A stretch of 64,000 bases of DNA from a virus. The notes under the pieces are model-generated. The model was not told the origin of the DNA. It saw nothing but the letters and a program-made list of their open reading frames with translations, and searched no databases. Positions 1 through 8,645 of the stretch are shown here, piece after piece; position 1 is the first letter of the stretch; the number at the start of each line of letters is the position of its first letter. The stretch covers positions 1 through 64,000 of the IMG/VR virus record IMGVR_UViG_3300032236_001583, one strand, 5' to 3'. A program made the translations under genes and the position numbers.

Positions 1-1
1 T

Positions 2-376
2 AGTGTTAATGCGGATTTATTATGGAAAATGAGTGGTATTGTAAATGCTGGAACATTTGTAACTTTGGATAATATAAAGGCGACAGTGACAACAAGTGGT
101 AATAGAGGATTAAGTGTTGCAACTGTGACAGGAACAGTTACAGGATATATTTCAGGTCAATATCAAGTAATGACAGGTGGAGGTAATGCTGGTGCAAGCA
201 GTACAAGTTTATCAACTACTGCAACTACTTCAATGTTTGGTTGGAATTTTACTAGTGAAGGTGATACTGCTACTTTTATTTTAAGAGATAACACAAATAG
301 TAGAGTATATAGAATTATTATGATAATTGGTGGTGCATACAACAATAACTTTATTTCAATAGAAAGATTATACTAA
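2..376 (+). CDS. C-terminal end of a virion or fibre-type protein (5' truncated)
   Basis: The reading frame is open to the left edge of the window: nine codons precede the first ATG at 29 without a stop, so this is the tail of a longer gene. The visible 124 residues are rich in Thr, Ser, Gly and Val and alternate polar and hydrophobic residues, typical of beta-structured phage fibre or decoration domains. The stop is followed one base later by the ATG of the next gene, so the two belong to one operon. No family was recognised; the virion role is inferred from composition and from the neighbouring BppU-like gene. Confidence 0.6.
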   Translation, partial: SVNADLLWKMSGIVNAGTFVTLDNIKATVTTSGNRGLSVATVTGTVTGYISGQYQVMTGGGNAGASSTSLSTTATTSMFGWNFTSEGDTATFILRDNTNSRVYRIIMIIGGAYNNNFISIERLY

Positions 377-377
377 T

Positions 378-734
378 ATGGAATTTTTTATAAGAAAAGG
401 AGCGACAGATCCAATTTTAAAAATGAGATTAATTGATGACGGTAAAAATGACAAATCATCATTTAATGATAAATTGGAAACTGCAACTATTACATTTGAG
501 ATGTTAGACCCTAAAACTGGAGAATATCAAATATTAGATAGTCCTTGTGATGTTGCTTTAAGATCTAAAAGATATGGTTATAGTACTGATGAAATTTACA
601 TAACATATAGATTTACATCACAACAAACTTTAATTACTGGTAAATTTGAGGGTAAAATTAACATTACATTTGATGATGGTAATCTTTTAATTGTTCCAGT
701 CAAAGAAAAATTATATATTAACATAATTTCTTAA
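378..734 (+). CDS. Small beta-sandwich virion protein, BppU N-terminal-like
   Basis: 118 residues, starting one base after the stop of the upstream gene. It opens with a polar turn (RKGATDPILKMRLIDD), has a central strand pattern TATITFEMLDPKTGEY, and ends with KFEGKINITFDDGNLLIVPV. This order (an offset from a default, a 'type of deviation' strand, then a terminal slope strand) resembles the Ig-like N-terminal domain of phage baseplate BppU proteins. The match is by pattern only. It is probably a baseplate or fibre-adaptor protein co-expressed with the truncated gene before it. An alternative is an unrelated decoration protein. Confidence 0.55.
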   Translation: MEFFIRKGATDPILKMRLIDDGKNDKSSFNDKLETATITFEMLDPKTGEYQILDSPCDVALRSKRYGYSTDEIYITYRFTSQQTLITGKFEGKINITFDDGNLLIVPVKEKLYINIIS

Positions 735-750
735 TACGGGTTTTTTTTGT

Positions 751-764
751 TATATTTATTAATG
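751..764 (+). promoter_or_regulatory. Candidate early/middle promoter motif ahead of DNA polymerase
   Basis: The 14-mer TATATTTATTAATG occurs here and again, identical, at 62247-62260 ahead of the candidate small RNA. Both lie in short intergenic gaps next to replication or recombination genes. A promoter role is inferred from position and exact reuse. Confidence 0.4.
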
Positions 765-827
765 AACAAGGCAAACTGTGGTTTCGATCACAAGCTAATA
801 CGTCACATTAAAAAATATAAAATATGA
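762..827 (+). CDS. 21-codon leader ORF overlapping the polymerase start
   Basis: ATG at 762 opens a frame of 21 codons (product begins MNKANCGFDHKL and ends IKKYKI) whose TGA stop overlaps the polymerase ATG in the configuration ATGA. That geometry is typical of translational coupling. The first bases lie within the promoter-like motif 751-764, so if transcription starts downstream of that motif the ORF may not be translated. Small, basic, unrecognised. Confidence 0.3.
   Translation: MNKANCGFDHKLIRHIKKYKI
777..792 (+). promoter_or_regulatory. Small hairpin in the DNA polymerase leader
   Basis: TGTGG-TTTCGA-TCACA can form a 5-bp stem (last pair G-U) with a 6-nt loop, about 30 nt upstream of the polymerase start. 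T4-type polymerases repress their own translation by binding a leader hairpin. Whether this one serves as an operator is inference. Confidence 0.3.
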
Positions 828-3727
828 AAGAGGTTATCTCTCAGGAAGTTATCGAGAGCTTCTTGAACGGTGGTGACGACGAGTTGTACATCGTCGGTAT
901 TGAATACGAGTATCGCACCAACACAATTTACAAAATTATACAAGACCCAGAAAAGGGTAAAATCTTAAAAACAGACACAACATTCACACCATTTATTTGG
1001 GTTGGTGATTTATCTAATTTAAATTTTTACAGAGGTTCTAAAGCTACCCAGAAAAAGAAAATGCAGGAGTGTGGTATTTTAATTGAAAAATTAGAAACAT
1101 ACGGAAATGAAAGATTAGAGAATGGAATGAAATATCTTGTTAGAAGTATCAAGAGTTATACTGATTTAATTGCTTTTTTTAGACAAGGTGGATTAAATCC
1201 ATGGGATGAAGAGTATAGAAAATATTTCACTGTGTTGAATCCAGTTGAACAATATCTAATACAAAAAAAGAAAAGATTATTTAAGGGCATTGATGATTAT
1301 AATGACATTTATCGATTTGTATTTGACATTGAGACTACTGGTCTTGATCCTTTAACTGAAAAAATAATTTTGATTGGAGTTAAAGATAATAAAGGTTTAC
1401 AAAGAACAATTTCAGCTTTTGGTGAGGATGGTGAAAAGAAATGTATTGAAGAGTTTTTCGAGATTATTAGAGAATTGAAACCAACTATTATTGGTGGTTA
1501 TAATTCAGCTTCTTTCGACTGGCCGTTTATATTGAAACGAGGTGAAATATTAGGAGCAAACATTGAAGGTTTAACACAAATTTTTACAAATGAAGGTATT
1601 AGAGAAAAAGAAGGTATGCTTAAGCTTGCTAACGAAGTTGAGCCATATACACAGCATAACATATGGGGATTTAATATTATTGATATCGCGCACGCTGTTC
1701 GTAGAGCACAAGCAATCAACTCGGAAATCAAAAGTTGGGGATTAAAGTATATTACAAAATATTTGGAGAAAGAAAAACCAAATCGTGTTTACGTTGATGG
1801 TGGTAAAATTTCTAAAATATATCTTGATAATGAAACTTATTATGTTAATCCAAAAACAGGAAATTATAAACAAATAGGTGAGCCTGGTACTGAAGATTTA
1901 TTAACAAAATATCCTGGTAAATTTGAGATATGGCCTGGTAGAAAAATAGTAGAACAATATCTTGATGATGACTTGTATGAAACAATGATAGTTGATGATT
2001 CATTTTCACAATCAACATTTTTGTTATCAAAATTGGTACCTACAACATATGAGAGAATTGCTACAATGGGTACAGCAACATTATGGAAAATAATCATGTT
2101 AGCATGGTCATATGAAAATAATTTAGCAGTTCCAGAAAAAGATGAGAAGAGAGCAATTACTGGGGGTTTATCAAGATTATTAAATGTTGGTTACTCTAAG
2201 AATATTGTTAAGTTTGACTTTGCATCTCTTTATCCATCTATTCAATTGGTATATGATGTGTTTCCTGAATGTGATGTTATGGGAGTACAAAAATCAATGT
2301 TAAAGTATTTCCGTAATATTCGTATTAAGTATAAGCGTTTAGCTGGTGAATTGAAAAATAGTGATCCTGTTGCAGCTGAAATGTATGATAGAAAGCAATT
2401 ACCAATTAAGATTTTTATTAACGCTTACTTTGGTAGTTTATCTGCTCCGCATGTATTTCCTTGGGGTGATATGAATATGGGTGAAACAATTACATGCGTT
2501 GGTCGTCAATGTCTTCGCATGATGATTATGTTTTACATGAAGAAAGGTTATAAGCCTTTGGTAATGGATACGGATGGTGTTAACTTTGAGACACCAGAAA
2601 ATATTGATGATACGAGATATATCGGTAAAGGATTAAATGAATTAGTTGAAAAAGGAAAGGAATATAAAGGCATTGAAGCTGATACTGCAGAATTTAATGA
2701 TGTGTTTATGAGAAATGAAATGGGATTAGATATTGACTATATTGCACCTGCATGTATTAATGTCTCTCGTAAAAACTATATCATAAAATTATTAAAGAAA
2801 GGTAAAGAAAAAATAAAATTAACAGGTAATACAATTAAATCTAAAAAAATGCAACAGTATATTGTTGAGTTTTTAGATGAAGGATTAAAGATGTTATTGA
2901 ATGGTGATGGAATTGGTTTTATTGAATTGTATTATGATTATGTAAATAAAATTTATAATCAAGAAATACCATTATCTAAAATTGCAAACAAAGCACGTGT
3001 TAAACAATCTGTAGATGATTATAAAAAACATATAACTAAAACAACAAAATCAGGTTCATTAATGTCCAGACAAGCACATATGGAATTGGTTATGTTAAAC
3101 AATTATCAAGCTGGGTTAGGTGAAACAATATATTATGTTAATAATGGTAAAAAGAAATCATCTGGTGATGTGCAGAAAATAGCAAAACCATCTAAAAAAG
3201 CTAAAGAAGAATTCTTAGCAAAAAATGGTTATGAAATGCCAAATGATTATTTAGAAGTTAATTGTTATATGATACCTGAAAAAGATATATTAAATAATCC
3301 AGATCTTAAGGGTGAATATAATGTTGCTAGATATCTTAACATTTTCAATAAAAGAATTGAACCATTGTTAGTTGCATTTAGACCTGAGATAAGAGAAGAC
3401 GTTTTAATTGAAAGTCCAGAAGAAAGACAATACTTTACAAAATCACAATGTGAATTAGTTAATGGGTTCCCAATGAAAGAAGAAGGTCAGGACAAGTTAG
3501 AAGAAGTCATGACATTATCTGATAGTGAAGTAATGTTCTGGAATAGAGTTCAACGAGATCCTTATTTCATGTATGTTGAAAATACATTAGAATTGGCTGA
3601 TCAGTATTGGGTTGAACACAATAGAAAAGTATTAAACTTCCAAGCTGAAAGTATTAAAGTGGCAAATGAAGATGAGATAATCGAAACTAATGGAAATGAC
3701 TTTGCATTCCACGCAGTTGAAATTTAG
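824..3727 (+). CDS. 43: Family B DNA polymerase with 3'-5' exonuclease (T4 gp43-like)
   Basis: Replicative DNA polymerase, 967 residues (T4 gp43 is 898). Exo I is seen as FDIETTGLDP with D168 and E170. Palm motif A is DFASLYPSIQ (D465). Motif B is KIFINAYFG (K529, N533, G537). Motif C is MDTDG (D582, D584). The order and spacing fit a complete, active T4-type enzyme. Motif C is unusual: families usually read (Y/G)DTDS, here the flanking residues are M and G. The 5' end is noticeably less AT-rich than the rest of the gene. The start at 824 overlaps the stop of a 21-codon leader ORF. The stop interlocks with that of gene 13 on the opposite strand. It would act at the fork with helicase 41, primase 61 and gp32, all encoded in this window. 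Confidence 0.96.
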   Translation: MKEVISQEVIESFLNGGDDELYIVGIEYEYRTNTIYKIIQDPEKGKILKTDTTFTPFIWVGDLSNLNFYRGSKATQKKKMQECGILIEKLETYGNERLENGMKYLVRSIKSYTDLIAFFRQGGLNPWDEEYRKYFTVLNPVEQYLIQKKKRLFKGIDDYNDIYRFVFDIETTGLDPLTEKIILIGVKDNKGLQRTISAFGEDGEKKCIEEFFEIIRELKPTIIGGYNSASFDWPFILKRGEILGANIEGLTQIFTNEGIREKEGMLKLANEVEPYTQHNIWGFNIIDIAHAVRRAQAINSEIKSWGLKYITKYLEKEKPNRVYVDGGKISKIYLDNETYYVNPKTGNYKQIGEPGTEDLLTKYPGKFEIWPGRKIVEQYLDDDLYETMIVDDSFSQSTFLLSKLVPTTYERIATMGTATLWKIIMLAWSYENNLAVPEKDEKRAITGGLSRLLNVGYSKNIVKFDFASLYPSIQLVYDVFPECDVMGVQKSMLKYFRNIRIKYKRLAGELKNSDPVAAEMYDRKQLPIKIFINAYFGSLSAPHVFPWGDMNMGETITCVGRQCLRMMIMFYMKKGYKPLVMDTDGVNFETPENIDDTRYIGKGLNELVEKGKEYKGIEADTAEFNDVFMRNEMGLDIDYIAPACINVSRKNYIIKLLKKGKEKIKLTGNTIKSKKMQQYIVEFLDEGLKMLLNGDGIGFIELYYDYVNKIYNQEIPLSKIANKARVKQSVDDYKKHITKTTKSGSLMSRQAHMELVMLNNYQAGLGETIYYVNNGKKKSSGDVQKIAKPSKKAKEEFLAKNGYEMPNDYLEVNCYMIPEKDILNNPDLKGEYNVARYLNIFNKRIEPLLVAFRPEIREDVLIESPEERQYFTKSQCELVNGFPMKEEGQDKLEEVMTLSDSEVMFWNRVQRDPYFMYVENTLELADQYWVEHNRKVLNFQAESIKVANEDEIIETNGNDFAFHAVEI

Positions 3728-4842
3728 ATAACGTTAATAGCACTTTGAATTGGTCTATACTTAAGCGACTTGTTTAAGTTTTCCGCTTCATTTGCTTTTC
3801 TCTCCATCATTTTATCTGGACGAAGACGTTCTAATCTAGCCATCAGTTCTTCTAATAATTTAGATTTTTCATCTTTACCTTCAGTAATTAATGATGAGTA
3901 ATCTAATTTAACCGAACTATCAGGAACTTGTAAATCACCTGAGAATTTACCCCAAATTCTACCTAAACCTTCTTTGGAATATGCGATTAGATATTTTCTA
4001 ACCCAGTTCTGAGAAGGTTTATTTAATTTATCCCAAGTTAATTCTTCTGTCATTACATCGGAAGGTAATTTGATAATATCTTTGTTGTCATTCAAGCAAC
4101 TATCTCTATCCATAGTATCATAGTACCAATACCATACTTGATAGTTGTTACTTTGTAAGTTAGAGAAATCGTATTTACCACCAGGTACATTGTAAAGGTG
4201 TACTAATTTCTTTCCTTCTGGACCAGCAGTAATTCTATATGTAACATCTCCACCAATTAAACGGTTTTTGATATTTCTATCACCCATTCTTAATAATAAG
4301 TCAAATGCAGGAAGCATGAAATATGATCCTGATGAACCCACCTGAGCAAATCCACCCACACCACCAAATCCAACACCGCCAAGACCACCAAATCCACCCA
4401 AGAATGGGTCAACGATAGAATCGGTTAAGGTTGCACGTGTAAACCATAATAACTCGTTAATTTCACGACCAGCGGGAATTTCATATACTTGTTGATTAGA
4501 ATTTAATGTAAAAAAGTCCTTTTTAAGCTCCCAATCACCACCAGCTTGTAAACCAACAATCTTAGAATACGCATACGTATACTGAGTTTCGTAATCTAAA
4601 CTTCTAGTTGTAAACGCTCTACTTAATGATTGTGTGTCAACATCTAAACCAATTAAAGCTGACCATTGTGATTCGATTAACCAGTCATTGACATATTGTT
4701 CGTATTCAGATATTGACAATTCTAAAAAAGTATCCATTTGCTCCTCTGTAAGTTCAATACCACGAACTGGCATACCTAAAAGGTGTAAAACCTGTGTAAA
4801 CAGTTTATCTTTCTCCGCTTGTGAAATAATAGTACTTGACAT
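3724..4842 (-). CDS. 13: Neck protein, head-tail connector (T4 gp13-like)
   Basis: 372 residues on the minus strand (T4 gp13 is 309). The N-terminal stretch HLLGMPVRGIELTEEQMD followed by SISEYEQY matches the gp13 pattern (a short helix, then LGxPxxxVELTxxQ, then an acidic helix containing Tyr). Near the C-terminus NWVRKYLIAYSKEGLGRIWG is followed by a basic, acidic helix, again as in gp13. In the family this protein binds gp14 to close the filled head and accept the tail. A Gly/Phe-rich insertion (around residues 148-168, GGFGGLGGVGFGG) is peculiar to this protein. A TATTTATA motif lies 15 nt upstream on the coding strand. Its 3' end overlaps the polymerase stop by four bases. Confidence 0.75.
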   Translation of the reverse strand: MSSTIISQAEKDKLFTQVLHLLGMPVRGIELTEEQMDTFLELSISEYEQYVNDWLIESQWSALIGLDVDTQSLSRAFTTRSLDYETQYTYAYSKIVGLQAGGDWELKKDFFTLNSNQQVYEIPAGREINELLWFTRATLTDSIVDPFLGGFGGLGGVGFGGVGGFAQVGSSGSYFMLPAFDLLLRMGDRNIKNRLIGGDVTYRITAGPEGKKLVHLYNVPGGKYDFSNLQSNNYQVWYWYYDTMDRDSCLNDNKDIIKLPSDVMTEELTWDKLNKPSQNWVRKYLIAYSKEGLGRIWGKFSGDLQVPDSSVKLDYSSLITEGKDEKSKLLEELMARLERLRPDKMMERKANEAENLNKSLKYRPIQSAINVI

Positions 4843-4857
4843 AATTTGCTTTATTCA

Positions 4858-4865
4858 TATAAATA
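4858..4865 (-). promoter_or_regulatory. Late-type TATTTATA motif for gene 13
   Basis: Read on the minus strand the sequence is TATTTATA, 15 nt before the gene 13 ATG. Because this gene is inverted relative to most others, it shows that the motif follows gene direction. Confidence 0.5.
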
Positions 4866-4880
4866 CTTTATATTTAAGAT

Positions 4881-5075
4881 ATGAATGATACTTTGATCGA
4901 ACTATTGCAAATTTGCAGTTCCAAAAATTTTGAGTTCCATTTCAAGATGTCAGATGAAAAATTGAATATTTTCAACTTGGATTATGAGAACAAAATAATG
5001 AATGTAACTATAGGAGACCTAGAAAGTCCGGATTTACCCACTGTAATTGAGGATATTATTAGTCAATTAAAGTAA
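4881..5075 (+). CDS. Small acidic protein of unknown function
   Basis: 64 residues, acidic (MNDTLIELLQICSSKNFEF at the start, ending IEDIISQLK). It starts 38 bases from the divergently read gene 13 and lacks a plus-strand TATTTATA motif, so it is probably not expressed with the virion genes. Its stop overlaps the stop of the convergent helicase gene by nine bases. No family recognised. The compact size and the alternating helix and strand pattern suggest a small folded domain. Coding is supported by the fit between neighbours and by an ATG right after an AT-rich leader. Confidence 0.55.
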   Translation: MNDTLIELLQICSSKNFEFHFKMSDEKLNIFNLDYENKIMNVTIGDLESPDLPTVIEDIISQLK

Positions 5076-6845
5076 TTCTTTCAATAGGTCTTTACTGAAT
5101 GATTCTGAATAATCTCCGTCGCCCATAACCTGGTCAATCACATTTTTCTTCTTTTGCAAGATATTGTAAATTATCTTTTCAATAGTATTCTCAAAAATCG
5201 GGTAATAAACTAATACGCTATTTTTCTGACCATATCTATATGCACGATCTTCGCCTTGAGAATGGTCAGCAGGTACAAATGATAAGTCATTCATAATAAC
5301 GACTTCGGCAGCTGTTAATGTTATACCAACACCAGCGGCTTTAATGTTACCAATAAAAACTTTAATTTTATCTTCATTTTGGAATCTATCAACAGATTCT
5401 TGTCTTCTGTCTTTTGACATTCTACCATCTAATACAACTGAATTTTTTTTGTATTTCTCATGAATCATATCTAATGACATCGTAAAGTTAGTTAAAACAA
5501 TTACTTTTTTACCCTGTTCTATACACCTATCAATTAACTCACATGTATATGGAATTTTTTCATAGGCAATTAATTGTCTAATTTTCATTAAACGATTCAA
5601 AGTAACTGTTAATGTTTCTTCTTCTTTTTTGTCATTACTTATGCGAGTAAAATCATCTAATTCTTCTTCATACATTTTAGAATTTAACTCAATAAAAATA
5701 GGAGTTACAATTTTTTCTGGTAAATCTAGAATGTCTGTTTTCATTCGTCTAAGAACAATGTTTTTAGTCCTTTCTCTTAATTCATCTAAATTACTTGCAC
5801 CACTTGTATTCCATACTTTCCTATTACCAACCTTAAATTGAAATCCTTTACAATAACGTCTAACATATGTTTGCCAATTAAGTGTTAAAGGTGATTCAAC
5901 AATTTTCAATAAGTTGAAATAATTTATTGGTCTAGATGTCATAGGTGTTCCAGTTAATAACCATACTTTAGGTATCTGTTCTAAAACATCATTTAATAAT
6001 CTAGTTCTTTGTGCTGTATTGTTAGAAATATAGTGAGCTTCATCAACAATAGCCAACTCAAATCCAGCATTAACTAATAATTTGTAATCGTCACTATCTT
6101 CACTTTTATCAGTTGAATGATAATTTTTAATAATATCATAATTGATAATGTAAAAATCAAATGTTGATCCCCATTTACGGCCTTCAACAATTAAAACTTT
6201 ACGATCTGAGTAGTTTTTAATTTCTCTTTCCCAGTTTATTTTTAGAGATGCTGGGCATACAATTAAAACCTTTTTGGCTTTGCTTTCTAATGCTGCAATT
6301 ACAGCTGATGTTGTTTTACCTAACCCCATGTCATCAGCTAAAATAAATTTGTCATTTGCTAATAGTTTTTCAATTGCAATTTTTTGATGATCCATAGGTG
6401 GTCTAGTAGAGTATACAGAATAATCAATTTCTCTATTTAATTTCTTTTCTGGTTGAACTACAGCTGCTTTAGGTAACCACATAGCATGTAATGGTTCTGT
6501 ATCGATAATTTTACCCCATATGTGAAATGCTTTGTCACTTTCACATAATAATTTTTCACACCATATTTTTTCTGGTGCAATTGGTAATAATTTTTCTTCT
6601 TGTATTTTTTCACCAAATGTGCTAACAATTTCAATATATTTTCTAGCAACCTTAGGGTTGATATCTTTATATTTTATAACATATTCAGCTTGTGGTCTAG
6701 TTAACTTGAAATTTTTAATATCCCTAAACTTTCTCTTGTATTCCAATAATTGATTATTTGAGCCTTCATAAGACTCTAATATCTCTTTTGCTACTATTTC
6801 TGGTATTTTGGTTTCCATATTCTTATAATAATATAAGTAATTCAT
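5067..6845 (-). CDS. SNF2-type superfamily 2 helicase/translocase
   Basis: 592 residues. Motif I is ADDMGLGKT (170-178), motif II DEAH (268-271), motif III LTGTP, and motif VI QGEDRAYRYGQ (530-540), all of SNF2/SMARCAL1 type rather than of T4 UvsW or Dda type. The roughly 145-residue N-terminal part before the helicase core resembles a small DNA-binding extension. Expected role: ATP-driven DNA translocase that remodels forks or recombination intermediates, perhaps in place of UvsW, for which no candidate is seen here. The next in-frame Met is residue 10 (start 6818), and without a Shine-Dalgarno signal I cannot decide between the two starts. The gene sits between virion genes but has no TATTTATA motif, which suggests expression at a different time. 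Confidence 0.9.
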   Translation of the reverse strand: MNYLYYYKNMETKIPEIVAKEILESYEGSNNQLLEYKRKFRDIKNFKLTRPQAEYVIKYKDINPKVARKYIEIVSTFGEKIQEEKLLPIAPEKIWCEKLLCESDKAFHIWGKIIDTEPLHAMWLPKAAVVQPEKKLNREIDYSVYSTRPPMDHQKIAIEKLLANDKFILADDMGLGKTTSAVIAALESKAKKVLIVCPASLKINWEREIKNYSDRKVLIVEGRKWGSTFDFYIINYDIIKNYHSTDKSEDSDDYKLLVNAGFELAIVDEAHYISNNTAQRTRLLNDVLEQIPKVWLLTGTPMTSRPINYFNLLKIVESPLTLNWQTYVRRYCKGFQFKVGNRKVWNTSGASNLDELRERTKNIVLRRMKTDILDLPEKIVTPIFIELNSKMYEEELDDFTRISNDKKEEETLTVTLNRLMKIRQLIAYEKIPYTCELIDRCIEQGKKVIVLTNFTMSLDMIHEKYKKNSVVLDGRMSKDRRQESVDRFQNEDKIKVFIGNIKAAGVGITLTAAEVVIMNDLSFVPADHSQGEDRAYRYGQKNSVLVYYPIFENTIEKIIYNILQKKKNVIDQVMGDGDYSESFSKDLLKELL

Positions 6846-6859
6846 TTATAAGATTAAAC

Positions 6860-6867
6860 TATTTATT
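6860..6867 (+). promoter_or_regulatory. Late-type motif TATTTATT, 4 nt before the gp14-like start
   Basis: TATTTATT-gagt-ATG: one mismatch to TATTTATA and exactly four bases before the chosen start at 6872. It supports that start over the upstream in-frame ATG at 6758, which lies inside the opposite-strand helicase gene. Confidence 0.5.
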
Positions 6868-6871
6868 GAGT

Positions 6872-7384
6872 ATGGATAATAAATTACCAATTAGGCGTCT
6901 TTCTAAATTTTTTGGTCAAGATGATTTTGACCTTAATATCCAAATGGGGGAAGAATATCTTCATGGGGATTTAGGGATGAAATTAGTTTTATATCGAGTA
7001 GATAGAAATAAAACTGATATTGACGACGTGTATGCTGAGGTGGGTACAGATGATATTAAGTATTTTCCACCAGTTGAGTTTTATGGTTTAGTTAAAATAG
7101 AAGCACCTAAAAACAGTTCATATAAAAGCGGGTTATTACACTATAATGAACCAGGTAATCTTAATGTTTCAGTTTACACTAAGCATTTGGCGGAATTGAA
7201 CATTGATATAATATATGGTGATTATATTGGTTATCCAGAATCAGAAACAAGGGTTAGATTTTACACAGTAGTTAATGACGGTAAGGTAATTTCTGATAAT
7301 AAACACAACATGTTTGGTTATAAGCCTTTTTACAGGAGTATAATCTGTTCACCAGCACAAGACGTAACATTTAGAGGAGTATAA
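6872..7384 (+). CDS. 14: Neck protein, gp14-like (head completion)
   Basis: 170 residues when started at 6872, chosen because of the TATTTATT motif four bases upstream; an in-frame ATG at 6758 would overlap the helicase gene by 88 bases. The central pattern LVLYRVDRNKTDIDDVY, then NLNVSVYTKHLAELNIDIIY, and finally GYKPFYRSIICSP parallels T4 gp14 (a Tyr/Arg strand, a TLSI-type strand, 'GDLIYFP', and a closing PFYQ-type turn). The evidence is weak at sequence level but strengthened by position between gp13 and the gp15-like gene, the T4 order. It would join gp13 in the neck. The stop is followed one base later by the gp15 start. T4 gp14 is 256 residues, so this is a short version. Confidence 0.55.
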   Translation: MDNKLPIRRLSKFFGQDDFDLNIQMGEEYLHGDLGMKLVLYRVDRNKTDIDDVYAEVGTDDIKYFPPVEFYGLVKIEAPKNSSYKSGLLHYNEPGNLNVSVYTKHLAELNIDIIYGDYIGYPESETRVRFYTVVNDGKVISDNKHNMFGYKPFYRSIICSPAQDVTFRGV

Positions 7385-7385
7385 T

Positions 7386-8645
7386 ATGGGAATACCTAAA
7401 AAAAGAAAAACTAATATCCAGATTTACAAAGGAACTGAACTGACTCAGAGAAGACAGGAGTTATTGGATATGGTTACAAAATCAGATACAAATTTACCAG
7501 ATTCAATATTGCACGATGATTTGGATAAGGGATTCTTGGATTATATTGTAAAGAATTTTAGAATTACGTCAGATGGTAAAGAAATACCGGTAATTGAAAA
7601 GATACTAACAATCCAAAGATGGGGTGAATTTACTAATAACTGGACTTTTTCAGATCAGGATAGTAATATGTCACTTCCATTTATCGCTATAATTAGAAAA
7701 CCTGAAGTTCAATTTGGTTCACATCCAGGGGCACAAAGAACGATACCAGATAGAGCACAGCTTTATTATGCATCAGTACCAACTTGGAACGGTACACAAA
7801 TGGGTGCAGATATCTATACTATACCTCAGCCTATCCCAATTGATATTAACTTTACGGTTACTATTGTATGTACGAAGTTTAGAGACTTAAACAAATTCAA
7901 TAGAAAGGTTATGGAACATTTTGCTTCCAGACAAGATTATGCTATTATTAAAGGTCATTATATTCCATTAATTTTAGATACAATAGACGACTCAAGCCCT
8001 ATTGATACAATTGAAGGTAGAAGATTTTACATCCAAAATTATAACTTTACTATGATGGGTTATTTGATGGATAGTGAGGAATTTGAGGTTAAACCAGCTA
8101 TTAGTAGATTATTCACTGTTTATGAATTCTTGAAAGGTGATAAAAAAATAACTAAGAAGTTTGTTAATAAAAATGTTAATGTAACTGTAGCAACTTTTGT
8201 TGCCGATGGTACTCAAACAGTTTTTAGTGTTGGTGAAAGTATTGGTACTTTGTTTAATGTGTCAGTAAATGGTATTATTCAGATTATTGATCAGAACTAT
8301 ATTCATATCCCATACACATCTAAAATTGAATTCATACAAACGCCAGGTGAGCCAACATTCCCATTACAAGGTGATGTAATTAGAATCACATATTATAAAG
8401 GAAGAAATAGTGTAATATTGGATAATACTGGTAAGTTATTAATGGACGCAAACGAGATATTCACATATACAGGTGGGCCAGCGGTTTTTACAACTCAAAG
8501 TGCAATCAATAGCATTGTAAGTTTGGATGTGAACGGTCTTGTTGAAGATGAGGGAAGAGGTTATCATATAACTGGTAATCAAGAAATTACATTATTAGGT
8601 ACCCCAGTTCCGGGTTCTAAAATTGGTGTGACTTACTTATATTAA
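7386..8645 (+). CDS. 15: Tail terminator / proximal sheath stabiliser (gp15-like) with C-terminal extension
   Basis: 419 residues (T4 gp15 is 272). The core, roughly 55-245, carries PIPIDINFTVTIVCTKFRDL, a helix with HFASRQDYAII, and YNFTMMGYLMDSEEF, in the order of the gp15 fold (tail-terminator family, ring at the top of the tube). Residues about 250-419 are extra: two successive beta domains, each with a strand ending in VNG (FNVSVNGII and SLDVNGLVE), a Tyr turn, and a closing I-x-V/I-T-Y strand (IRITYY, IGVTYLY). The family caps tube and sheath and binds the neck. The stop interlocks with that of the minus-strand ribbon-helix-helix gene. Confidence 0.75.
   Translation: MGIPKKRKTNIQIYKGTELTQRRQELLDMVTKSDTNLPDSILHDDLDKGFLDYIVKNFRITSDGKEIPVIEKILTIQRWGEFTNNWTFSDQDSNMSLPFIAIIRKPEVQFGSHPGAQRTIPDRAQLYYASVPTWNGTQMGADIYTIPQPIPIDINFTVTIVCTKFRDLNKFNRKVMEHFASRQDYAIIKGHYIPLILDTIDDSSPIDTIEGRRFYIQNYNFTMMGYLMDSEEFEVKPAISRLFTVYEFLKGDKKITKKFVNKNVNVTVATFVADGTQTVFSVGESIGTLFNVSVNGIIQIIDQNYIHIPYTSKIEFIQTPGEPTFPLQGDVIRITYYKGRNSVILDNTGKLLMDANEIFTYTGGPAVFTTQSAINSIVSLDVNGLVEDEGRGYHITGNQEITLLGTPVPGSKIGVTYLY

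Noticed and set aside
4634-4888. Plus-strand ORF inside gene 13
   Set aside because: It is an antisense shadow of the conserved gp13 N-terminus and has no family pattern.
6758-6871. Longer start for the gp14-like gene
   Set aside because: The extra 38 codons overlap the opposite-strand helicase gene, and a late-type motif stands four bases before the ATG at 6872.
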